Positions 9,342-17,224 are shown, counted from the stretch's first letter. The stretch: 64,000 bases of DNA from Dehalococcoidia bacterium (GCA_023228825.1 JALOAL010000002.1:62001-126000), one strand, 5' to 3'. Numbers and translations: made by a program. The notes: generated from the letters alone by a model not told the origin.

Positions 9342-9653
9342 TTGACCGCCGTCCCCCGAATCCAGAGGGCCGTCCTTGAAGTGCTCTTGGACGGTCGTAC
9401 CCACGCCTATGAGGTGAAGCGACGCCTCGCGCCCTCCGTTGGCCACTCTTCCGTCTATGCCGCGCTCGCTCGCGCCGAGGCGAAGGGTTACGTGTCCTCC
9501 GAGTGGGAGGACATCACAGCGCGTCCACCGGGTAGCGGCCCGCCCCGCAAGTACTACGAGATCACGGCGCTGGGCGTGGGCGCCGTCCGGGAAGCACAGA
9601 CGGAGCCCGCGAGCGTGGCTCGAACCCAGATACCGGGAGGGATGCTGACGTGA
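9342..9653 (+). CDS. PadR-family transcriptional regulator
   Basis: 103-residue winged-helix protein. The N-terminus (IQRAVLEVLLDGRTHAYEVKRRL) and VGHSSVYAALARAEAKGYV form the helix-turn-helix and recognition helix; PPRKYYEITALG is the beta-wing characteristic of PadR proteins. The usual C-terminal dimer helix is short, so this is a PadR-s1-like minimal form. Start is TTG 9342 with GGAGGG 6-7 bases upstream. The stop overlaps the next gene by 4 bp. PadR genes of this kind often sit before a membrane protein they control, as here. Confidence 0.88.
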   Translation: MTAVPRIQRAVLEVLLDGRTHAYEVKRRLAPSVGHSSVYAALARAEAKGYVSSEWEDITARPPGSGPPRKYYEITALGVGAVREAQTEPASVARTQIPGGMLT

Positions 9654-10462
9654 CCCGGCTGATGCGCTGGCTGTTGATCCAGTACTTGGATGCCCTCGCC
9701 GGCTTCTCCGCGAACCCGCGCCGAATACGAAAGGAACTGAGCCTGCTATCGGGAAGCGTGGAGGTCGCCTCTGACCGCTTCCGTCGCCAGGGGGATGGTG
9801 AACTGCGTTCGATTCTGCGGGCGCTGTGGTCGGAGGCGGGAGAACTTCAGCCCCTGGCAGTGATGGGCAAAATTCGTGCTGAGACGGCCTCCGCCGAGGA
9901 ACCGCGTCGAACGTCGCGGCGGGGTCTCGTGGCACTCGCGCTCGGAGGCGTCGCTGTCGCGGTCATCATGGGGCCGTTGGTGCTCGCCTGGGTTCTGCTG
10001 TGGGTGGCGTTCGGTACGGCAGGTTGGATGGCATTGCGGCTCGCCCTCACGACACGCAACTTCTGGTCCAGCACCGCGACCTTGGTGGTCGTCCTCTGGC
10101 CGCTGACTGGCGACATGAGGGATGAGGTGACTGCCGCTGCACTCGGAGGGGGGTTCCTCGGACTCATCCTGCTGCTCGGGCGTACACGCAGCCAGGCGGC
10201 TGGATCGCCATCGAAATCCCTGCTGATCGTGGTCAGCGCGATGCCGATCATCTATCTCGCGATCGTCACCATTGGCTCCCTGACCATTGACGGAGTCCCC
10301 AGGGCGCAGTTCGCGGACATGCGATGGGGCACATACGTCGGGGAGTGGGTGGCGCTCGTCCGGAACCTCCAGTTCCTTGCCTACTGGAGCATCGTTGGGC
10401 TCGCTCTGTCACTCGCGCGGCGGCAGTGCGTAGAGACGGAAGCCGTGAGCGCCTTGGGGTAG
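9650..10462 (+). CDS. Membrane protein partner of PadR, unknown
   Basis: 270 residues. The N-terminal 85 residues are soluble and helical (LIQYLDALAGF, then a long charged stretch), loosely resembling the HAAS/permease-prefix domains found next to PadR genes; that is only an impression. Hydrophobic segments follow at about 97-122, 125-135, 141-150, 161-178, 188-206 and 238-256, so 5-6 membrane spans are likely. The GTG start overlaps the padR stop (GTGA), and PadR probably regulates it. No catalytic motif is recognised and no function is assigned. Confidence 0.7.
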   Translation: MTRLMRWLLIQYLDALAGFSANPRRIRKELSLLSGSVEVASDRFRRQGDGELRSILRALWSEAGELQPLAVMGKIRAETASAEEPRRTSRRGLVALALGGVAVAVIMGPLVLAWVLLWVAFGTAGWMALRLALTTRNFWSSTATLVVVLWPLTGDMRDEVTAAALGGGFLGLILLLGRTRSQAAGSPSKSLLIVVSAMPIIYLAIVTIGSLTIDGVPRAQFADMRWGTYVGEWVALVRNLQFLAYWSIVGLALSLARRQCVETEAVSALG

Positions 10463-10474
10463 CCCGGCGCGTGA

Positions 10475-10529
10475 TGCCTCATAAGTAACGGTTACCGAGG
10501 GCGAGGTGCTGCCTCACAATCCGGTTACC
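10475..10529 (+). repeat. Left end of the insertion sequence, two motif copies
   Basis: Copy 1 at 10475-10496 and copy 2 at 10510-10529 both run TGCCTCA, 6-8 variable bases, GGTTACC, 35 bp apart. The transposase stop codon lies inside copy 2. Direct repeats at each end suggest two transposase-binding sites per end. Confidence 0.8.
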
Positions 10530-11682
10530 CGACGGCCTGCTGCTCTCCACTCCGCCTGCTATTCGACAGCTTGGTGAGGAGCCGGTCAATGCGGCGCTGG
10601 AGGTCGACCGGGTTGATGGCGAGGTACTGCGCCTCCAGCCTCGCGGCCACATCGTCTGGGAGTCCCGCAGCCAGCATGCGGCGGTAGGGGGTGAGCGGCG
10701 CGTCGTACCGCTTGCGCGTGCGCGAGCCAGCACGCTCCTTGCCCACGAGCCGTCGCACGGGCCGGACGTAGTTGAACTGGAGTTCGAGCAGCGGCATGAG
10801 CTCCCGCAGCGCCTGGTAGGTGTGCTCGCCCTCATAGCGGTCGTAGCCGATGCGCCGGCGCACGGCGATCCAGTTCTTCTGCTCGACGCGCGCCTGATCG
10901 TTCTTGCGGTAGCTGCGCCCCCGGGAGAGCTGGACGCCGTGCTCTCGACACCAGGGCACGACGACGTGGTTGATGAACTCGCCGCCGTTGTCGGTGTGCA
11001 GCGAGCGCCAGGGCACCGGCAGGCCACGCTCCACGAGGCCCAGGCCGTCCCGGACCCGGTACGGCGACAGGCTGCGCAGCGGCTGTAGGCCCAGCCAGCC
11101 GGTCGCCGCGTCCGTCGTCACGAACGTCGCCAGGTAGCGCCCGGCGGTGGTCTCGCCGCAGTGCAGCACGAGGTCGCCCTGGAGCTCGCCAGGGGCGGCC
11201 CCCTCCCACTCCGCCCAGGTCCGCACCGGCACCTCCGCCTTGAGCCCTGCCGGCGACGGGCTGGCGCGCCACGGCTGCCGGCGGCCGTCCGTGCGGGTCC
11301 GGCGCAGGCGGCGGTCGATGGTCGCTGCACTCATGCGCAGCAGCTCCGCGCGCACTTCCTCGGACAGCCGTAGTTCGCCGTGGCGCTCCAGCGCCGCGAC
11401 ATGCTCGGCCATCACTCCCACCAGCAGCTTCCCGCAGGGGCGGTCGGCGCTCTCCCACACCCGCACGAGCGCCGCCGTTGCCGCTCCCGAGTAGAGGGCC
11501 GGGCGCCCGGCTGGACGCGCCCGTGGACGCTGCTGTCGGGCGAGGAGTCGGATCGCTGCCTTGCGATGGAGGCCCGTGTCCGTGCAGAAGTCGTCCAGGA
11601 TCCGGCCTTTCTCGTCACGGCTCGCTCTGCGGTACCGCTGTACCACCCGCGCCGCCAGTTCTCGTACCGCCCCACGCGTCAT
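10525..11682 (-). CDS. DDE (integrase-core) transposase
   Basis: 385 residues, intact. The N-terminal helix-turn-helix region contains DEKGRILDDFCTDTGLHRKAAIRLL. An rve/RNase-H-like core follows, with D170 (in LQGDLVLHC), D231 (in SLHTDNGGEF) and E267 (in NDQARVEQKN). D231 and E267 are separated by 35 residues, giving a DD35E triad. All catalytic residues are present, so the element may be active. ATG 11682 stands 17 bp inside the right-end repeat, so its promoter probably overlaps the end and may be repressed by bound transposase. Confidence 0.92.
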   Translation of the reverse strand: MTRGAVRELAARVVQRYRRASRDEKGRILDDFCTDTGLHRKAAIRLLARQQRPRARPAGRPALYSGAATAALVRVWESADRPCGKLLVGVMAEHVAALERHGELRLSEEVRAELLRMSAATIDRRLRRTRTDGRRQPWRASPSPAGLKAEVPVRTWAEWEGAAPGELQGDLVLHCGETTAGRYLATFVTTDAATGWLGLQPLRSLSPYRVRDGLGLVERGLPVPWRSLHTDNGGEFINHVVVPWCREHGVQLSRGRSYRKNDQARVEQKNWIAVRRRIGYDRYEGEHTYQALRELMPLLELQFNYVRPVRRLVGKERAGSRTRKRYDAPLTPYRRMLAAGLPDDVAARLEAQYLAINPVDLQRRIDRLLTKLSNSRRSGEQQAVG

Positions 11683-11698
11683 GCTGCCTCCTCGGTCT

Positions 11699-11752
11699 GG
11701 TAACCGAGTTTTGAGGCATCACCCTGACTTCGGTAACAGTTCTAATGAGGCA
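11699..11752 (-). repeat. Right end of the insertion sequence, two motif copies
   Basis: Read on the minus strand, the outer copy (11752-11732) is TGCCTCA...TGTTACC and the inner copy (11718-11699) is TGCCTCA...CGGTTACC, 34 bp apart. It mirrors the left end, with the copies facing inward. Confidence 0.8.
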
Positions 11753-11786
11753 ACTCGCGGCGGGGCTCGCAGGACGGGCCCGTTGC

Positions 11787-11792
11787 TACACT
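11787..11792 (+). promoter_or_regulatory. -10 element before the HEAT-repeat gene
   Basis: TACACT lies 20 bp before the start, predicting a leader of about 13 bases. No recognisable -35 is found in the short stretch left between it and the end of the insertion sequence (11752). Confidence 0.35.
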
Positions 11793-11811
11793 GGCTGTTG
11801 GAGATGCCCCT

Positions 11812-12846
11812 ATGACGCAGGATGGATTCCCACCCGAAGATGACGACCTTGGGGACGATTCGGATGGTCTCGACGTGCCGGATGTGGCCGAGGTTCTGGA
11901 CGACATGGAGAACGGCGCACCGCTGGAGCCCAGCCGCCTGCGCGCGCTGACCGACCCATCCGAGGACACCCTGCGTCGCGCCATCTCCGTGTGGCCCCGG
12001 ATGTCGCCGGAGCGGCGCCGTGAACTCCTCGCAGCCCTCGAACGGCTGGCCGAGGAGGACGCCACGCTCGACTTCCACAAGGTAGCGCTGACGGCAACGC
12101 GTGACCCGGACCCGGCCACGCGCATCTTGGCCGTGCGCGGCCTGATGCACGAGGACCGGCCGGAGTACCTGCGCGTCCTGCTGGGCCAACTCCGGGATGA
12201 CCCCACGCCCGACGTGCGTTCGCAGGTGGCGGACGTCCTGGCGCAGTACGTCGTGGCGATGGAACTGGGGCTGCTCCCGGAGGACGACGGCGAGACGCTG
12301 ATCGCCACGCTCCGTGACGTGATCGAGGACATCGAGGAGCCAGACGAGGTGCGGGGCCGGGCGCTGGAGGCGCTCGGTGCGCTCTCGGACGAGGCGACCG
12401 CGGAGTTGATCAGCGAGCAGTACGAGATCGGCAGCCAGCGCATGCGCATCGCCGCGTTGCGCGCCATGGGCCGCAGCGCCTCCGAGGGCTGGCTGGACGT
12501 GCTCATCTACCACTTCGACGACGAAGATGCGGAGGTCCGTGCGGTCTCTGCGGAGGCCGCCGGCGCCCTGCTGGTGGACGAGGCGGTGCCGCCGCTGATC
12601 ATGCTGGCGCAGGAGGACAAGGACGACGAGGTCCAGGTCTCCGCCATCCGCGCCCTGGGCGAGATCGCCACGGAGGAGTCGGAGCGGGTGCTGTCTCGCT
12701 GGCTCTCGGAGCGCCACGAACCACACATCCAGGAGGCCATCCGCGACGCGCTGGCGGAGGTGCACCTGATGACCGCCGACTTCGCGGATGACCGCGGCGA
12801 TGACCCGGACTTCGACGGCGAACATGGGAGGGACGGGCTGAATTGA
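11812..12846 (+). CDS. HEAT-repeat protein
   Basis: 344-residue acidic protein of repeated helical pairs: DPDPATRILAVRGLMHE, DPTPDVRSQVADVLAQ, DEVRGRALEALGALSD, SQRMRIAALRAMGR, DAEVRAVSAEAAGALL and DEVQVSAIRALGEI. At least five to six HEAT/PBS-lyase-like units cover residues 95-315. The ends are Asp/Glu rich (DDDLGDDSDG; DDRGDDPDFDGE). Such solenoids are scaffolds for protein contacts; no enzymatic motif is seen. It overlaps the Nudix gene by 4 bp. The insertion sequence ends 59 bp upstream. Confidence 0.85.
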   Translation: MTQDGFPPEDDDLGDDSDGLDVPDVAEVLDDMENGAPLEPSRLRALTDPSEDTLRRAISVWPRMSPERRRELLAALERLAEEDATLDFHKVALTATRDPDPATRILAVRGLMHEDRPEYLRVLLGQLRDDPTPDVRSQVADVLAQYVVAMELGLLPEDDGETLIATLRDVIEDIEEPDEVRGRALEALGALSDEATAELISEQYEIGSQRMRIAALRAMGRSASEGWLDVLIYHFDDEDAEVRAVSAEAAGALLVDEAVPPLIMLAQEDKDDEVQVSAIRALGEIATEESERVLSRWLSERHEPHIQEAIRDALAEVHLMTADFADDRGDDPDFDGEHGRDGLN

Positions 12847-13274
12847 CCGTCCGTCACGCGACCTCGTCCGGTGGGGTGGTCTACCGGGTGGGGGCTGAGG
12901 GCCCGGAGATCGTCCTGGTCAGCCGCCGCTCGCCCATCCTCTACGCGTTGCCGAAGGGCACCCCCGACCCTGGCGAGACGTCCGAGGAGACTGCTCTGCG
13001 CGAGGTGCAGGAGGAGACCGGCCTACAGGTACGCCTGGTGGCGCCGGTCGGGGACGTGCACTACTGGTTCACGGCGCCGGATGGCGACCGCGTGGACAAG
13101 GTGGTCCACTTCTACCTGATGGAGCCCACGGGCGGGGACGAGGCCGCCCATGACCACGAGTTCGACGACGTGGGCTGGTACCACCTGGCGGAGGCTGAGC
13201 GTCTGATGACTCACAAGAATCAGATGCACATCCTGTACAGGGCTGCGGAACTCATCGCTACACTGACCGCATGA
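12843..13274 (+). CDS. Nudix hydrolase
   Basis: 143-residue pyrophosphohydrolase. The Nudix box is complete at residues 39-61 (GTPDPGETSEETALREVQEETGL, matching G-x5-E-x7-R-E-x2-E-E-x-G), so metal binding should be intact. The ALPKG before it and the FDDVGWYHLAEAERLM tail resemble the ADP-ribose/Ap4A-type group, but the substrate cannot be told from sequence alone. TTG start 12843 overlaps the stop of the HEAT gene, and its own stop overlaps the GNAT gene (ATGA), making a coupled three-gene operon. Confidence 0.9.
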   Translation: MTVRHATSSGGVVYRVGAEGPEIVLVSRRSPILYALPKGTPDPGETSEETALREVQEETGLQVRLVAPVGDVHYWFTAPDGDRVDKVVHFYLMEPTGGDEAAHDHEFDDVGWYHLAEAERLMTHKNQMHILYRAAELIATLTA

Positions 13275-13858
13275 CCTCCACGAAGCCTCGTGTCGTGGCG
13301 GAGGGCCATCTGGTCCGGCTGCGCGAGAAGACCATGGACGACGCCGAGCGGGACTACGCCTGGCGCTGCGATCCGGAACTGGCCGCCTATGACGCGGCAC
13401 GTCCGCTGGCGGTCCGCTTCCCCAACTTCGTCGCCACCATGGCGGAGGAACTCCAGTACCCCACGATCCACCGGCGCACCTACGCCATCGAGGATCGCGA
13501 GTCCAGCCGGCACATTGGCAACGTCATGTACTACGGCTACGACTCCTACGCCCGTGAGGCGGAACTGGGCATCACCATCGGCGACCGCGAGTTCTGGAGC
13601 CACGGCTACGGGACGGACGCGGTGCGGTCCATGCTGCGGTTCATGTTCACGGAGATGCGCCTGCGACGGGTCTACCTGCACACGCTGACGTGGAACTACC
13701 GCGCCCAGACCGCCTTCCAGCGCGCCGGCTTCCGTCGCATCCGCCGCGTCAACCGCGGCGGCTACGACTTCGTCTACATGGAGTGTGAACCCCGCGACCT
13801 GGCCGAAGCCGCCGACGCCGCCGAGCCCAACGGGGCGAACGGGGCGAACGAAGCGTAG
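13271..13858 (+). CDS. GNAT-family N-acetyltransferase (RimJ/RimL-like)
   Basis: 195 residues. The N-terminal VRLREKTMDDAERDYAWRCDPEL is the RimJ-like opening, IGNVMYYGYDSYAREAELGITIGDREFWSHGYGTDAV carries the acetyl-CoA loop (the G-x-G-x-G/A region as SHGYGTDA), and LRRVYLHTLTWNYRAQTAFQRAGFRR is the classic C-terminal motif (N-x-x-A-x-x-x-Y/F-x-x-x-G-F). The target (protein N-terminus or small molecule) is unknown. Last gene of the HEAT/Nudix operon; the C-terminal tail repeats NGAN. A strong hairpin follows after 34 bp. Confidence 0.88.
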   Translation: MTSTKPRVVAEGHLVRLREKTMDDAERDYAWRCDPELAAYDAARPLAVRFPNFVATMAEELQYPTIHRRTYAIEDRESSRHIGNVMYYGYDSYAREAELGITIGDREFWSHGYGTDAVRSMLRFMFTEMRLRRVYLHTLTWNYRAQTAFQRAGFRRIRRVNRGGYDFVYMECEPRDLAEAADAAEPNGANGANEA

Positions 13859-13892
13859 GCGCCCCACGCTCTCTGCCCTCGCCGGAGACACG

Positions 13893-13922
13893 AGGAAGGC
13901 CGCCCTTGAGGGCGGCCTTCCT
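13893..13922. terminator. Bidirectional hairpin between GNAT and SDR genes
   Basis: Perfect 13-bp stem (AGGAAGGCCGCCC / GGGCGGCCTTCCT) with a TTGA loop. There is no long U-run on either strand, but its position between two converging genes supports a terminator for both. Confidence 0.75.
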
Positions 13923-13956
13923 GTATGTCGAGTCGCCTCGAAGTGTGCGAGGGGGG

Positions 13957-14922
13957 TCAGGCCTGTGCAGCCACCGGGCGGCCCGGGAGGTCCAGGTCAG
14001 CCGGAGGCGGCGCCGGGTTGGCGAGGCCGCCCATCAACTGGCCGGGCACCAGGGCGCGGAGTTCGTCCATGTCCCACATGCCGGGCTTGGCGATCGTCCG
14101 GTATGGGGTCTCGTCGTGGGCCAGCGCGACGTTGCCGCCGGACACGTAGAAGACCTTGCCGTTGATGTTCCACGCCTGGTCCGTGAGGAGGTACGAGGTC
14201 ATGGGCGCGACGTACTTGGGCTCACGCAACTGGTTGACGATGGAAGCCGGCCGAGGGGCCTGGGCAATGCCGGCACGCGCGCGCAGGTCACGAGCGCTGT
14301 CCGGAACGCTCTGCGTCATGCGCGTCTGGGCGCCGGGGCAGATCGCGTTGGCGGTCACGCCGTAGCGGCCCAGGTCGCGGGCGGCGCAGCGCACGCCACC
14401 GGAGATGCCGGCCTTGGCCGCGCCGTAGTTCGCCTGGCCGGCGTTGCCGCCCATGCCGGAGCCGGACGAGAACCCAACGATCCGGCCGTAGCGGTTCTGG
14501 CGCATGATGATGGAGGCGGGCTTCACCACGTTGAAGAAGCCCGTCAGGTGGACCTCCACCACGTCGTCCCACTCCTGCTCCGCCATGTTGAAGATCATGC
14601 GGTCGCGCAGGATGCCGGCCACGTGGATGACGCCATCCAGGCGGCCGAACTCGTCCATGCACTGCTTGATCATGTTCTCGCCGCCGGCCTCGGTGGCCAC
14701 GGTGTCCATGTTGGCGACGGCCTTGCCGCCGCCCTTCACAATTTCGTTGGCCGTGTCGGCTGCGGGGCCGGCGTCCGAGCCGGAGCCGTCCAGGTTCACA
14801 CCCGGGTCGTTGACCACCACGCTGCCGCCGTTGGCGCCGATCAGGAGGGCGACCTCGCGGCCGATGCCCCGGCCGGAGCCGGTGATCACGTAGGCGCGTC
14901 CCTCGAATGGCTTCTCTGCCAT
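13957..14922 (-). CDS. SDR dehydrogenase, MFE-2-like (3-hydroxyacyl-CoA type)
   Basis: Short-chain dehydrogenase/reductase, 321 residues. It has the TGSGRGIG cofactor loop (15-22), NDPGVN (38-43), HVAG in place of NNAG (100-103), a Ser near 153 and the YGAAK active site (Y166, K170). The first 300 residues resemble the (3R)-hydroxyacyl-CoA dehydrogenase domain of peroxisomal multifunctional enzyme 2, which has the same NDPG loop; the assignment is by resemblance. A C-terminal extension of about 60 residues is shared with the upstream paralogue. The start at 14922 is chosen for AGAAGGA upstream. Confidence 0.87.
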   Translation of the reverse strand: MAEKPFEGRAYVITGSGRGIGREVALLIGANGGSVVVNDPGVNLDGSGSDAGPAADTANEIVKGGGKAVANMDTVATEAGGENMIKQCMDEFGRLDGVIHVAGILRDRMIFNMAEQEWDDVVEVHLTGFFNVVKPASIIMRQNRYGRIVGFSSGSGMGGNAGQANYGAAKAGISGGVRCAARDLGRYGVTANAICPGAQTRMTQSVPDSARDLRARAGIAQAPRPASIVNQLREPKYVAPMTSYLLTDQAWNINGKVFYVSGGNVALAHDETPYRTIAKPGMWDMDELRALVPGQLMGGLANPAPPPADLDLPGRPVAAQA

Positions 14923-14954
14923 GATGCTGTCCTTCTCTCTCTCGCCGCTGCCGG

Positions 14955-14968
14955 CTGGACTAGTCCAG
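14955..14968. repeat. 14-bp palindrome at the end of the second SDR gene
   Basis: CTGGACTAGTCCAG is perfectly self-complementary and contains the same 12-bp core as the candidate PadR operator at 9307. Because it coincides with a Leu-Asp-stop codon run, chance is quite possible. Confidence 0.4.
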
Positions 14969-15943
14969 CGACCGAGCGGGGACGTCGCGGCCGGGGACCT
15001 CGACATCGTCGCGCGGAGGGGCGGGGTTGTTGATGTCCTTCATCAGGACGGTCTGCACCGCGTCGTCCAGTTCCCCCAGCGTCCACAGGCCCGGCTTGAA
15101 GACCGTGCGCATGGCGGTGGGCTGGTGGGCCACGGAGACGGTGCCGCCGGCCACGTTGAAGACGTAGCCGTTGATGTTCCAGGCGTCGTCAGAGGCCAGG
15201 TAGCCCACCATGGGCGCCACGTACTCCGCATCCCGCAGGCCGGCGAACTGGCTCTCCTGCGGCGGCTGGTTGGTGGAGGCGCCGGCGCCCTGGATGCCGG
15301 CGGTGGAGCGCAACTGCCGGGCGGACTCGGGCACCGACTGCGTCATGCGCGTGGCGGCGCCGGGGGCAATGGCGTTGGCGGTCACGCCGTAGCGGCCCAG
15401 GTCACGAGCCACTACGCGGGTCATGCCCGCAATGGCGGACTTGGCAGCGCCGTAGTTGAACTGGCCCGTGTTCCCGATGATCCCGGAGGTCGACGAGAAG
15501 TTGATGATGCGGCCGTAGCGCTGCTGGCGCATGAGCACGGACGCAGGCTTGATGGTGTTGTAGTGGCCCTTCAGGTGGACCGCGATGACGGCGTCCCACT
15601 CCTCCTTGGCCATGTTGAAGATCATGCGGTCACGCAGGATCCCGGCGACGTTCACGAGGACGTCGATGCGCCCGTAGGCGTCCACCGCCTGCTTGACCAT
15701 GTTCTCGCCGCCGGCAGCCTCCGCGACGGAGTCCGTGTTGGCCACGGCCTCACCGCCGGCCGCCTTGATCGCGTCCACGACTTCCTGTGCGGGGCCTGCG
15801 TCCCCACCACTGCCGTCCACGTTGACGCCCGGGTCGTTGACCACGACCTTCGCGCCCTCCTTCGCGAACAGCATCGCGATGCCGCGGCCAATGCCGCGGC
15901 CGGAGCCGGTGACGACGGCCACCTTGCCGTCCAACGCACCCAT
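14960..15943 (-). CDS. SDR dehydrogenase, MFE-2-like paralogue
   Basis: 327 residues, clearly paralogous to the following gene. It has TGSGRGIG (12-19), NDPGVNVDGSGGDAGP, NVAG (98-101), the ILRDRMIFNMA helix and YGAAK (Y164, K168). The best-fitting reaction is oxidation of a 3-hydroxyacyl-CoA with NAD(P)+, inferred from likeness to MFE-2 and from the MaoC genes upstream. A plausible ATG at 15943 gives the natural MGALDGK start; an upstream extension to 15967 is less likely. Its TAG stop forms half of a 14-bp palindrome (14955-14968). Confidence 0.87.
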   Translation of the reverse strand: MGALDGKVAVVTGSGRGIGRGIAMLFAKEGAKVVVNDPGVNVDGSGGDAGPAQEVVDAIKAAGGEAVANTDSVAEAAGGENMVKQAVDAYGRIDVLVNVAGILRDRMIFNMAKEEWDAVIAVHLKGHYNTIKPASVLMRQQRYGRIINFSSTSGIIGNTGQFNYGAAKSAIAGMTRVVARDLGRYGVTANAIAPGAATRMTQSVPESARQLRSTAGIQGAGASTNQPPQESQFAGLRDAEYVAPMVGYLASDDAWNINGYVFNVAGGTVSVAHQPTAMRTVFKPGLWTLGELDDAVQTVLMKDINNPAPPRDDVEVPGRDVPARSLD

Positions 15944-16027
15944 GTCCTGGTCCTCTCCTGCCCTCAAGGGGCACTTTCCTTGGTCGCCCGCCGCCCATGG
16001 CTTGATATGAATGGGGGCCGGCCTATC

Positions 16028-16044
16028 GCCGGGTGCGACCCGGC
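16028..16044. terminator. Short hairpin between MaoC and SDR genes
   Basis: GCCGGGT-GCG-ACCCGGC, a 7-bp stem in the 115-bp gap of the leftward MaoC-SDR unit. No U-run. It could be a weak attenuator or an mRNA-stability element. Confidence 0.3.
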
Positions 16045-16058
16045 TCCTTGCAGCCCGA

Positions 16059-16490
16059 CTACCCCCTGCTGGGTAGCACGACGCGCGCCGTGCCCGGCGT
16101 GGTCTTCTGGCCGCTTGGGTTCTGTGTCCACACTTCGAGTTCGACCACGTGTCGGTCGCCCTCCACGGACTTCCCGGTCACCACGCCACCGCAGACGATG
16201 TCCTGATCCGGGTAGTCCATGCCGCGGTACTGGCAGCCGAACTTCTCGATGCGCCCGCCCGGCGCCACCCAGTCGTGGAGCACCTGGCCCAGGAACGCGT
16301 GCTTGAGCGCGCCATGCACGATGAGGTTGTCCAGGCCGGTCCGCTTCGCGAAGTTCAAATCGTAGTGGATCTGGTAGAAGTCGCCGGAGGCGCCGGCCCA
16401 GATCACCAGTTGCTGCGTGGAGCAGTTCTTGCGGATCTCCGGGATCGGCTGCCCCACCTCTACGTCTTCAAAGTAGACCTGCTCCGCCAC
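16059..16490 (-). CDS. MaoC-like enoyl-CoA hydratase, hotdog fold
   Basis: 143 residues: one hotdog domain. The hydratase motif reads WAGASGDFYQIHYD; the catalytic Asp and His are kept, while the common N-P between them is replaced by Y-Q. IVHGALKHAFLGQVLHDWV forms the long central helix. In this arrangement it probably pairs with the product of the adjacent upstream gene (36 bp away) as the two halves of an R-specific enoyl-CoA hydratase; the pairing is inferred from order. The strand and spacing suggest one operon with the two SDR genes. Confidence 0.85.
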   Translation of the reverse strand: MAEQVYFEDVEVGQPIPEIRKNCSTQQLVIWAGASGDFYQIHYDLNFAKRTGLDNLIVHGALKHAFLGQVLHDWVAPGGRIEKFGCQYRGMDYPDQDIVCGGVVTGKSVEGDRHVVELEVWTQNPSGQKTTPGTARVVLPSRG

Positions 16491-16526
16491 GTGTGCCCCT
16501 CTCCCGGTCTGGTCCTTGGCTTGGGA

Positions 16527-17021
16527 CTAGTAGTGGATGATGTTGCCGTACACCTTGGCAACGACGGTGTCATCCGCGCGCCGGTACGTGGTCTCCCGGT
16601 AGACGATGAGCATGGGGCCAATGGAGCCCGTCCGCTCCTGGTACTCCGTGACCTTCCCACGCGAGGTGATTACGTCACCCGCGCAGATCGGCTCGAAGTA
16701 CTCGTACGTGGTGCCGCCGTTCAGGATGCGCTTGTAGGGGATCTTGATCCCCTCGCCCGGTGGCCCCTCCGCACGCTCCGCCCGCTCGGCGTTCGGCCGG
16801 TAGACCGGCGTGCCGAGGAACCCCGGAGGCGCCACGACGTCCCGGTACCCCCGGGCGCGCGCCGCCTCTGCGTCGAAAAAGATGGCGTCCCCATGTCCCA
16901 CGGCCCGCGCAAAGAGGCGGCAACCCGTGGTGGTGACTTCGGAGACAGTCTCAGGCCCTTCCACGCCCAGTTGAGCGCGCATGTCGTCCGTGACGACGGA
17001 TGGGGCCGCAGATTCCGCCAT
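16527..17021 (-). CDS. MaoC/FAS1-like dehydratase, partner subunit
   Basis: 164 residues, an N-terminal-type MaoC dehydratase domain: VTDDMRAQLGVEG opening, the ARAVGHGDAIFFD stretch, VVAPPGFLG, a central NGGTTYEYFEPICAGDVI and a final YRETTYRRAD strand. Such proteins lack the full catalytic pair and form heterodimers with a true MaoC protein, here the next gene. A short acidic loop (PNAERAERAEGPPGEG) is variable. First gene of the leftward MaoC-MaoC-SDR-SDR unit; divergent from the phosphatase gene at 17237. Confidence 0.83.
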   Translation of the reverse strand: MAESAAPSVVTDDMRAQLGVEGPETVSEVTTTGCRLFARAVGHGDAIFFDAEAARARGYRDVVAPPGFLGTPVYRPNAERAERAEGPPGEGIKIPYKRILNGGTTYEYFEPICAGDVITSRGKVTEYQERTGSIGPMLIVYRETTYRRADDTVVAKVYGNIIHY

Positions 17022-17224
17022 CGACTACCTCCTCTGGGTGAGTGAAATGTCGATTTCTCGGCGTGGTGTCAGGCGACTGCGACACCTGGATGGTGTGGGG
17101 GAGGCAGGCGCGCGCGAAACATATCGGCGCCCCGTGGAGGTGTCAATTTCTGCCCCTGCCCGTCCGTTGTAGGACGGCCCGTCCCGCGCGGGTCACGGCG
17201 CCGCCACGAGCGCCGCAGACGCGA

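Larger units (their letters stand above)
10475..11752 (-). mobile_element. Complete insertion sequence, 1278 bp
   Basis: Bounded by imperfect terminal inverted repeats that both open TGCCTCAT and read through GTTACCGA, enclosing one intact DDE transposase gene. Each end carries a second copy of the same TGCCTCA...GGTTACC unit 34-35 bp further in. No clear target-site duplication is visible in the flanks (…GGCGCGTGA on the left, ACTCGCGGC… on the right), so the exact outer edge could differ by a few bases. The element sits between the PadR-associated membrane gene and the HEAT-repeat gene. Family not named with confidence. Confidence 0.85.

Noticed and set aside
7623..9935. 770-codon minus-strand open frame opposite plsY, gpsA and padR
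   Set aside because: High-GC shadow frame; crosses three real genes and has no domain.
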